Source: Nelumbo lutea
Lineage: Eukaryota > Streptophyta > Magnoliopsida > Proteales > Nelumbonaceae
Direction of reading: 5' to 3'
Length of the DNA stretch: 64,000 nt
Assembly (NCBI GenBank): GCA_022828595.1
Contig: JAKGHH010000007.1
Location: 33,170,356 to 33,234,355 of the forward strand
The first letter of the stretch is position 1; every line of letters starts with the position of its first letter. Made by a program: the position numbers and the translations under genes. The notes under the pieces are model-generated. The model was not told the DNA's origin. It did no database searches and saw only the letters and a list, made by a program, of their open reading frames with translations. Positions 55,641 through 64,000 of the stretch are shown one piece after another.

Positions 55641-57834
55641 AGAGACATCAGATGATATCAGATCCGAATCCATCAAGATCAAGCTATGGTTTTGATCCCC
55701 GTCTATTCGGGAAAATTTTTAGGGTTCCTTTGCGTTCAATGTCTGGTCTTTCTTCTCTTCCTCTTTTCGATCATCTCTCTCTCTCTTCCCAAAGTCCAAA
55801 GATCAAAACCAGTCCGAAACACGTCATCCTCATCTCTGTGGCGCGTGAGAAAGCGGTTGGCGATATCCTCCTCAGTTCAATGGAACACGTGTAAAACACC
55901 TACTTTAAGTCCACGTCAAAAAAAGGTTTTGGTCGCTCGAAGTTGACTCGCTCGCCCCCGCTTTAACGCACCGCACCGCACCGTCTGTGAGGGCTAGTAC
56001 AGCGCAACGCGCAGTAAGGAAAATGAGTCGTTCGTGCGGATGACACGCACACAGATTTAATTCCGGCACATTGCATTAGGTAGTAGTTAGGACTTAGACT
56101 TACGAGTGCCCGCGCACGAAGTCCGAGCTAATAGGGGCATTTTTGTAAATGCAGAATTAAAACGACAAAAGAGTATGCAGGGCTACAAATTACACTGACA
56201 AAAGAGAGCCCATGAGGCCATGATGAAGACAAATGTAAATTATGAGAATATATTTTTCTCATAAAATAAAATAAATTTTCAAAATATTTTACAAAAACCA
56301 ATAAAAATTTATTTCAAAGAATAGAATTGGTCCAAGGAGAAGAAAAGAAAGACCCATAATGTAAAATAAAAATTAAAGATAAAACTTTGAAAGAGTTGTC
56401 ATTAAGGCTATGTTTGGTTTGAAGGAAAAGATTGGGAAAGCAAGAAAAAAAAAAAAGAAATAAATACAAGATTTGTAAAAGTTTCTCTATTTTTCCTTTC
56501 CTTTCCCTATATTTTCCTATGTTTGATTTGAAGGAAAATATAGGGAGAAAAAGAGACCATACTAGTCAGAAAATAATATTTTAAAATCTAAATATAAGAC
56601 TTGAATCATTTTCCAACCCATAGAATGGAGCTTTTTTTTTTCATTTTTTTTTTTTTTTTGGTTACCTACAATGTTCAAAATATATATACATAAATACATA
56701 TTATAATTAAATATTAATATATGATGTGACATAAAGACCAACAAAATGTCATGCCCAAAAGGTAAAAAGAAGAGTTTAAATTGAATCTCGATACATTGAA
56801 CCTTGGTTGCTTTAAGAGACCATTTTTTAGCCAACAAGAGAAAATGTGATACATTCAAGAAGAGAATTCCCACTCAAAGATATAATATAATACAAAGAAT
56901 GTTGACAAATGGAGTTATTGACTCTAAAGGAAACACAAATTAAAAAAATAAAAATCTTGATGGTAAATTTTTTTCATTTCTTTAACTAATGGAGCAAGGA
57001 TGGGGATGATTTTTCCATAACGACCAGGATGAGGAGGAAACAAGGAGAGCATTCCCTGCCCCGTGGGTATCCCACTATATATATTTAGTAGAACCCCGTG
57101 CAGTGCATGGGAATAAAAATTAGATACTAATTATTAATTAATGAAATTTAATATTCTATTATTACTGTTAATAAAATATTACTGGTTATTTATTTCATTT
57201 ACCGCTAATTTTTTGGTTATTATGTTTTGATTTGTTTAATAAAAAAGTAAATAAATTACTATTATCACTATTAATTTACTGTTTACCATGGTTTGTAATG
57301 GTTTTTATTATTATTTATTAATTTATTTAGTAATAATAAATTATTATTAATTAATTATAAATTTATTGGTAATATACAATAAATTAATAAACAGAAAACT
57401 AACAAAAAATAAAAACATAATATATTAATTTTCTGATAATTCAAATAAATTTAAACATGTTTAATCTAAGAAAATTCCTTAATTCAACATAATTAAAATT
57501 TCTCAAAGTTATGTATATAAATAAATAAGTAATTAAACAAGAGATCTCGTATAAGGTATAGGTTAATTTAGCCAACCCCAACCTATGTCCGCTCCTCAAG
57601 CAACCTCCTAAGAGTTTCCACTAAACAACTAGACGTCTTGGGCACTAGTAATGCCTATAATAAATTGGATGGTGTTGCGAGTGTTACCCTAACTAGGCAA
57701 AACTTGTAGGTTCCTGCCTAACCTGAACTAGTAGATCTTGTAGGTATCTACCAAATCTTAATTGGATTTCTAGGTCCTAATCAAACCTCTATTAGTGTTC
57801 TCAACACTGAACACCACTTGTTACAACAGATATT
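55641..57834. other. Intergenic, with a MITE end and AT-rich sequence
   Basis: 55690-56060 is GC-richer with CACGT/ACGTG words (55810-55900) and may hold further promoter elements. Near 56407, GGCTATGTTTGGTTTGAAGG resembles a Harbinger-type MITE end and is echoed at 56516-56545 by TATGTTTGATTTGAAGG in the same orientation. 57090-57112 has a short hairpin-forming CCCCGTGCAGTGCATGGG. 57115-57560 is extremely AT-rich. No gene was recognised. Confidence 0.35.
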
Positions 57835-58330
57835 CATTACAAGAAAATATATTTTTAACAACCGAAAAAATAGTAGTTAAAAGTCCAAAATCCATCATTG
57901 AACAACTTTAATGATGGGAGTATATACCAATGCCACCCGTCACTAAAGGCCTTGCCGCTAAAAGTATAGTGACGAATTAAAATTTTCAGTCATTAAAAAT
58001 TATCAACAATAAGGATACAACTTGTCGGTAAAAGTATTGCAACAGCAATGAAAAAGCTCATTATTATTAATTTAAAATTATTAACAATGACTTATTTCGT
58101 CACTATTAAACATGCATTAGTGACCATAAATGTCGTCGCTAATGAATTCAAAACTATTATCCATGGAATATTCTGTTACCATTGAACACATCATAATAAC
58201 TAAAAATATCATCATTAATAAGTTTAAAAATAATGACTAATATATGTCATTACTATTGATCTCATTTTTAGCATAGTGAAGTGATTACAATAATAACCAC
58301 TTTATGTTATCATTAATTAAATGGAATTCA
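57835..58330 (+). mobile_element. CACTA (En/Spm) transposon terminus with subterminal repeats
   Basis: CATTACAAGAAAATATA at 57835 is one base off the plant CACTA terminus CACTACAAGAAAA. The following ~500 bp carries many degenerate short repeats of the AATGAC/GTCACTA/TTAGTGAC type in both orientations, the normal subterminal structure of CACTA elements. The opposite terminus was not found, so this is a truncated copy or a lone end. Confidence 0.6.
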
Positions 58331-59530
58331 TTGAAACAACAAATAACTAGCCTAATGCATAGTTAACATTTCCTATATTTCATTATGATATTGAATATCC
58401 ATACATTTTTATCCAAACAAGTACAAAATTATTAAAGTTGACATTAAAAGAGAAAAGGATTACATACTAAAACTAACAAAATTATCCTAACTCAACATAC
58501 TTATTAGCTATTTCATGAGTAGCCAAAGTACAAAATACTAATTAAACTATTTAATAAAAGTAAAAGTATTGTCCAAAATAATCCATATATCTTCATGGAT
58601 TAGCCTTCTTATTGAATAACCCAACTACCAACAAACTTCCACCTTAAACCATAAAAATCTCTTTAGAAGAGTTAAAACACAAACCATAATAAAGTTGCCA
58701 TTATATGATTTATTTATTTTAGTTGAAGGATTTAATTGCAATCAAAGAAATCTATTTAGGCATTTATGTAAATCTCCATCATAGTTTCTACCTAGCAAAA
58801 TATGTTAAGTAATTTTCTTTTGATTGAAAACAATTGGGAATTTAAATAATAAGAAATTGGCAAATAGATTGTACACAAATAAAGATCACTAACTTGTGCA
58901 AACTTTTCAAGAAGGAACTTCAATTCAGAATCTTTGAATCAAAATCAAACAACAAATCAAGCCTATATATAGACACACACACACACTAAAATCCAACACT
59001 TCTAATTATTTAGGAGTACAAAACCTTATTGTTGCAAATTCAAGATTGCCATTCAAATTTGAAGTGAAAATTCATCTTTGAAACCAAAAGAGAAAATTAA
59101 AAAGAAAATGGAATCCTAATGAAATATTAAAATCTACCTTGCCTTATGTAACACAAAGAAACAAAATAGCACTCAGGTGACATAAATGCAAACCTCCAAT
59201 CAAATCCAGAACTTCTAGAAATTTAAAATTGGAAATCAAATGAAAGAGGGAACTGAAAAATCACTTTTAACTTATAATTCTCTACAAATGTTTATTTTCA
59301 AAACCAACTTGTGTGCAATCAAAGACTTTGAAGCTACTTGATAATATAAAAAATGGTTGAACTAAAAATCTTTTTGTTTTATGTTAAAACTCTTTGAACC
59401 CCCTTTTAACTCTTTATTAAAAAACAACCTAATATATGCCCTAAAATGGAACTTGTCTTGGATGTAAAATAGTTCCAAAACCCCAAATTACCATGAAAAA
59501 CAAACAATTCCTTGAAATCTACATGTAGCG
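58331..59530. other. AT-rich intergenic stretch
   Basis: No gene or paired repeat was recognised. It may include the interior of the CACTA element. A short (AC)n run lies at 58973-58986. Confidence 0.4.
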
Positions 59531-59534
59531 ATAC

Positions 59535-59965
59535 CTGGCAATTCAGTATCCAAACTTTCAAAATGTGCCAACCCATTACCTGCCATAGCCAGCCATTAAC
59601 CATCTATTAAGTGGAATTTGAAAAGATACAAATGCCCTTTGAATGCCATCTAATTTTTTTAATTAACCATCTAAACGTTGACAAAAATGAACAATCTCAA
59701 ATTCTTTTCTCTTCTATTCAAGAAATTTGGGGTCATGTCTAGGTGGGCATTTTGGTGACCTCAACTTTCTTGAATAAAAGAAGCAAGGATTTTGGACTAT
59801 TCATTTATTGTCAATGTTTGGACTGTTGATAAAGAAAATTAGATGTCACTCAAAGGGCATTTATGTCTTTTCAAATGCCACTTAATGGCTGGTTAGCGGT
59901 AGGTACTAAATTGACATGTTTTGAAAGTTTAGGTACTGAATTGTCATGTTTTAAAGTTCAAGGGA
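59535..59965. repeat. Large palindrome (foldback MITE)
   Basis: Left arm 59538-59735 and right arm 59745-59955 are inverted copies: AATTCAGTATCCAAACTTTC against GAAAGTTTAGGTACTGAATT, GAAAAGATACAAATGCCC against GGGCATTTATGTCTTTTC, and TTCAAGAAATTTGGGGTCA against TGACCTCAACTTTCTTGAA. The loop is only ~20 bases. The outer right side carries CAAGGGACTAAAGTGGCACT, a word common at plant MULE-type MITE ends. A transcript would form a long hairpin. Confidence 0.8.
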
Positions 59966-60284
59966 CTAAAGTGGCACTAGGTCCAAAGTACAAGGTACTA
60001 ATTGGGAATTTTCCCTTTAGAATAATAATAAAAACAAATCTCACTTGATTCCTCCAAGAGAAACTGAGAACTTGATTGGCCCTCTTTTGCATAGAATTCT
60101 CATAAAATAATAAGAGAAACTAATAGAACTTGATTTTCCTTATTGGTTTTTCATTTTTACTCTTTTTATTTGGCCGATAAATATTGAAATCTTCTTCCAT
60201 ATATTTTAAATTTTAAAAATGCATAAAATATATTAATTTACATTAAATCATTGAATAATCTTTGATACTTGAAGCTTACACCTT

Positions 60285-60414
60285 TTATGCATCAAACCTT
60301 GAGCCTTTAGGCTTATGCTTGACGAATGCTTGAACCTCACATCAAAGTCGTGAGGGTTATGCCTTGAGGCAAAATCTATGTGCCTTGCCTCAAGGCTTAT
60401 AAGCTTTTAAAACA
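60285..60414. mobile_element. Partial MITE with AAGGC/GCCTT words
   Basis: Contains CCTTGAGCCTTTAGGC and GCCTTGCCTCAAGGC and ends CTTTTAAAACATTGCC. It resembles the right half of a plant MITE; the left half is weak. Confidence 0.35.
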
Positions 60415-60510
60415 TTGCCAGAGGTGAAGGTTGGATTCGACCCCAAGTCCGCATTATGTCCAGCCAAGTACCTTAATTACTAGCAAATTAGATGGCACCA
60501 TGATGGAGTA
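60415..60510 (-). mobile_element. tRNA-derived SINE, same family as 23172-23305
   Basis: On the - strand it has ATGGTGCCATCTAATTTGCT, an A-box-like TAGTAATTAAGGTACTTGG and a B-box-like GGGGTCGAATCC. Boxes and spacing match the intron 6 SINE. Partial or divergent at its 3' side. Confidence 0.65.
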
Positions 60511-61852
60511 AAATCTAATCAAAGGGTTAAAATTTTGCATTTTATCTCCATAATCAGAAAAATCATGTCTATCAGATTTATTTTTCTTTAATATGATTAA
60601 TATAAAATCTTTGATCTATGCATAAATGTTTTTTTACAAAATTAAATTTTTATGATTTTATCTTTTTTTTTTAAGTTCCATACATCAATTGTTAATACAT
60701 TTGACCCAAAGGGTTGAATGTTGACCCCCCACTAGACAAGAAAATATTTCATCCGTGGATCAGTTTTCAAATTTGTATTTCATTTCCATCACTAATAAAA
60801 ACAATTCTTGTTTATCACACTAATTTTTCTTTAATGTGATTAATAAAAAAATTTTGAGATGTGATCAAAATTTTCTATGATTTTTATTTTTGTAATTTCC
60901 ATATCTATTTATATTTACAAATTTTAGTTATTTAACTATGACATGATGGGTTGACCCATTTCACCCATATGATTGAATTTCTTACACACCACTTAGATGG
61001 AAGAGCAATCTTGTTATCTGTCATTTTAAAAAATATGGATTTTAAATTGTCATAAGTACTAAATTTAATTCTAATTAATATAATTTGTTGATGAAAAATT
61101 CCTCAAATATAGATTAAAAGATGGAAGTTAATATGTTAAACATAATACTTAATTAATGAGAGAGAATTGACTAAGGAGAAAAGTGGCAATTCAAACGCCC
61201 TCAAAATTAAAGAGAAATTGAGTTGAAAGTTAGGGGTACACACACATGAATGATGTGAAAATTTTCTTCTTGATTTTCCTTTTTTTATTGTAAAACGTTG
61301 TCCACAAAAGGCAACTTATCTATACTTTTGTGATTATTGCTATCCATATTTTTTAGGGAAAAGTACGGATAGGCCCATTGTATATTTCTTTATTCCACTA
61401 CAGACCTATAAAAATTTAAAATGTCAAATACTCCCACTCTATACATCAATGGCCACCCATGAGTTGACATGAATTCTAAGCTGGCACCTACCCCAACTGT
61501 ACTTTGGGCCTAAGAATTCTAACCCTAGGCTGAACCATCATTCTCCGTATTTTTTATTGTAACAATTGATTATTGCTATCCCCACTACACAAAAATGTTA
61601 CTACGAGAATGAACACATGGTCAATCAAGTTGGAAGCTAGGCACTTTTACTACAACAACTCTGTAGGGTAGGGTTAAAACCAAGACTCATGGCCTTAGGT
61701 GTATTCTTGTGGCCCTGCCAAGATGTTACTTAATCTAATTTGAGGTGGTGGGGGTGGGGAGGGGGCATAGCAATGCATCAAAGGCTTTGATTTCATTGTT
61801 TTAGCGTTGCACCATGACATTGTTATTTTTCCTAATCTAATGGAAGAATCTG
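60511..61852. other. AT-rich intergenic stretch
   Basis: Two related segments (60530-60680 and 60770-60910) share AATCATGTCTATCAGA/ACACTAATTTTTCTTTAAT-type words, an old local duplication. No gene was recognised. Confidence 0.4.
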
Positions 61853-61995
61853 GATTTGGTCCTCACAAAGCGTACCTCACACCAACTTCACAGCACGTCG
61901 CACCCGTGCATTGGTAACATCACTATGGAGATGTTCCAATGTGTTGTGATTGTGAGGTTGGTGTGAGGTACGCTTTGCAAGGAGCAAAATTGGAT
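61853..61995. mobile_element. Short foldback MITE related to the 5682-7574 repeat
   Basis: The arms CACAAAGCGTACCTCACACC (about 61867-61886) and GGTGTGAGGTACGCTTTGC (about 61959-61977) are perfect over the shared part. The inner GGAGATGTTCC and CCTCACACCAAC words match the right half of the array at 5682-7574. Length ~140 bp. Confidence 0.75.
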
Positions 61996-62464
61996 TCCTA
62001 ATGGAATGCTTTGATCAATGACAAGATCCTTCCACATGGCAAAAATAAGTGGGGCCATGTAGGGAATATTCCTTTTCTTTTAAGGCAAGAGCTTTGGTCC
62101 TTTGGGAAAGGCAACACCAATTACAGTATGCACGTGTTCAGTATAGGTGGGACCCATAGTGAGCACTGATGTGTTCATTTGTGACAGGTAGGCCAGCCCT
62201 GTGTGCATAATTTTGTCTACATCTCATCCAAACTAATATGGAACACCGGCATATTTAGTTATTCACTCTTGATGGGCCTCATAGCATGATGTGCATGACT
62301 TTGTTTATAGCCCATGATTGGGATCTAAGTCTCCATGTTGTGAAGCAAATCAATAAGGATTTCCAACTAGCTAATTAGGTGCATGAATGATTGCTTTGAA
62401 CAGATTTTGTGTATGGATATATTTATGTGTACAACAAGTTATTTTACTCTCTTTGCTTATGTAA

Positions 62465-62597
62465 ACAGGTTGGGCAACTCTGTAGCCCATAAGCTGGCAA
62501 AATGAGGCATAAAAGAGTTTGGGTTGTTTCTAGAGGGACCACTAGAGTGGTTAGGTTTCTTTCTTTCTTAATATTGCTATTTAGTAAAAAAAAAATC
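62465..62597 (+). mobile_element. 5'-truncated L1 LINE tail
   Basis: Reads RLGNSVAHKLAK then a stop, the C-terminal words of a plant L1 RNase H, with a short 3' UTR and a 10-base poly(A) at 62587-62596. Only ~130 bp remain. Confidence 0.65.
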
Positions 62598-62819
62598 AAT
62601 AAGTTGATTCCCTTCACAAATTGGGACATGGAAAAAACTATGTTGCTGGAAATAGAAAGACATGATACTAGAAATGTCTTTTTGGTGTTATAGTCGAACC
62701 CTTGGAGAATGTCTATTGATTAACCATACATCAACTAACTTCCATGTATGATTCTCATTGTAAAATTGAATATCCAAATTCGATCAATTGATACTTTTTT
62801 AGATGAAATGAAACACGAT

Positions 62820-62950
62820 GGGTTGTAACTCGCCCCTTAAAGCTCAAGACTCCACCCCCAATTCTAATTGAAGGTAGGATTTGATCCCAAGTCTCTATTA
62901 CAATGAGCCAAGGACCTTACCAACAAGCTAGCTTGCACCTTCTCAAAGAT
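62820..62950 (-). mobile_element. tRNA-derived SINE, same family as 23172-23305
   Basis: The - strand reads AGGTGCAAGCTAGCTTGTTG then GTAAGGTCC, GAGACTTGGGATCAAATCC (B box) and a GGGGGTGGAG segment like the GGGGGATGGGC of the intron 6 copy. No clear target duplication was found. Confidence 0.7.
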
Positions 62951-63174
62951 CATGTTATTATTTCCATTTGCTGAGCCAAAATTATACTTTTAGCTATTAG
63001 TGCCTCGGGCTCAGTTTGGAAGGAGTACAACTACAAATATGTAGAGTGCAAAACCTTGTATTTTGTATGTATTTGTACTATACATATTTGTATTTGCACT
63101 CTTTCCAAATTAAGCCTCAGTAATGAGAATTGGTGTTTTGATGATGTACCTTGCTAGCATCTATTACTCTTATC

Positions 63175-63635
63175 TAAAGGTGTAAAATGGGTTGTACGGA
63201 GTTGTGCCTCCCTTCCTTGGGATATTTTGGGGGGTCGGCCCAGCATGGCCCATGGCCTGAGCCTATGTGGGCTTGTCCCGTGCTGGGCTGGTTTGTGGAC
63301 CGAGCCAAAGTTATTTATTTAAAAAATTGAAAAAATTGTTTATTGTATTAATATATTATATTATTATAACTTATATAATATAGTATATATTATATATTAC
63401 ATATAAATATATAAATATTATATATATGGACCATGCCATCTTGCGGGCCATGAGCAACATGACATGATAGTGCGGGCCGTGTCGGCCTGACCCACTGACC
63501 TAAAACCCCAGGCCCAACATGGCCCATCAGCCCATACAATCGTGTCGGGCTGCAGCACGACCCATGGACCATCAGGCTGGGGCCAACTCAAGATCGTATC
63601 GGGTCGTGGGAGGCATGACCCAATTTACGCCTCTA
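63175..63635. mobile_element. hAT-type MITE with 8-bp target duplication (7/8)
   Basis: Begins TAAAGGTGTAAAATGGG and ends CCCAATTTACGCCTCTA. The flanks CTCTTATC (63167-63174) and CTCTCATC (63636-63643) match at 7 of 8. Both halves carry GGCCCA/TGGGCC and CGGGC words around an AT-rich core (63305-63430). The short - strand frame inside is repeat sequence. Confidence 0.8.
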
Positions 63636-63643
63636 CTCTCATC

Positions 63644-64000
63644 CCTTATAAATGCATCCAAATAGAGGCTCTTTTGATTTCTTGACTGCTACATCCAAGT
63701 TGACATTGATGACTTAGGTTTGTTCTTGGTACCATTGTTGTTTATACCTGAAACAATCCCATATGTGCATTCTCAATCAATTCTCATATTTGATGTGACA
63801 ACATAGTTTTCACCAATTTGTACTTGGTACCATTGTTGTTTCTACTTAAAACATTTTGGGCTGATCCATGCAAAATTAATGTTTTCAATGAAATGCAAAT
63901 GACCAATCCTATGTGTTCATTCTGAAGTAATTTGATGTGACAACACATGTTTCTCACCCATTTCTAGTAATCCACCCCAAACGGTCGATGTTGAAATAAA
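63644..64000. other. Intergenic, right window edge
   Basis: CTTGGTACCATTGTTGTTT occurs twice (about 63726 and 63825), with related following sequence, a small tandem duplication of ~99 bp spacing. No gene was seen. Confidence 0.4.

Noticed and set aside
61374..61560. Possible protein-coding or regulatory segment around TAGGGAAAAGTACGGATAGG
   Set aside because: No frame, motif or repeat partner could be shown.

Overview
The window is a stretch of nuclear DNA from a flowering plant. Introns follow GT-AG rules, and both resident genes have plant-type architecture: a nine-exon uridine nucleosidase (URH2/NSH2 type) on the + strand and a three-exon, 887-residue plant protein of unknown function on the - strand. 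Plant mobile DNA fills nearly everything else: L1 and RTE LINEs, tRNA-derived SINEs including an Au-like one, Ty1/copia, a Ty3/gypsy chromovirus, Tat-like and gag-only gypsy elements, hAT- and Mutator-type MITEs and a CACTA end. I saw no bacterial, organellar, rRNA, tRNA or CRISPR features. The species cannot be fixed from sequence alone; a woody magnoliid or basal eudicot is only a guess.

Layout. 1-2000: MITE-like inverted repeats. 2005-5334: non-autonomous gag-protease LTR element on the - strand. 5682-7574: three copies of a ~323-bp unit, the middle one split by a 920-bp foldback element. About 7610-9420: a Pack-MULE-like block carrying fragments of a ribosomal protein S5 gene and a TIR1/AFB-like F-box gene. 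9819-28647: URH2, whose 963-nt CDS is spread over 18.8 kb by TE-filled introns; intron 6 alone is 11.6 kb. 29343-29709: hAT MITE with a perfect 8-bp target duplication. About 29720-39130: wreck of a Tat-like gypsy element with a copia element (30597-35625) inside it. 39345-43980: gene-free repeats. 43985-44537: 5'-truncated L1. 44580-49629: Ty3/gypsy chromovirus with LTRs and a perfect 5-bp target duplication. 51717-54857: the 887-residue gene on the - strand, with a likely 5'-UTR intron. 55650-64000: intergenic DNA with a CACTA end, a large palindrome, SINEs, MITEs and an L1 tail.

The two host genes have no evident functional link. URH2 appears intact: all nine exons join in frame and the calcium and catalytic residues of the nucleoside hydrolase family are present. 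The mobile elements appear defective. Their layering can be ordered: an old 5'-truncated L1 in URH2 intron 6 was later hit by a younger full-length L1, a SINE with a 16-bp target duplication and an 898-bp insert with an 11-bp duplication, which itself carries another MITE-like sequence. The most interesting items are the double gene capture just upstream of URH2, the nested intron 6, in-frame tandem repeats in the 887-residue protein, and a chromovirus in which both catalytic aspartates look lost through CpG-to-CpA changes. I found no convincing entirely new biological system.
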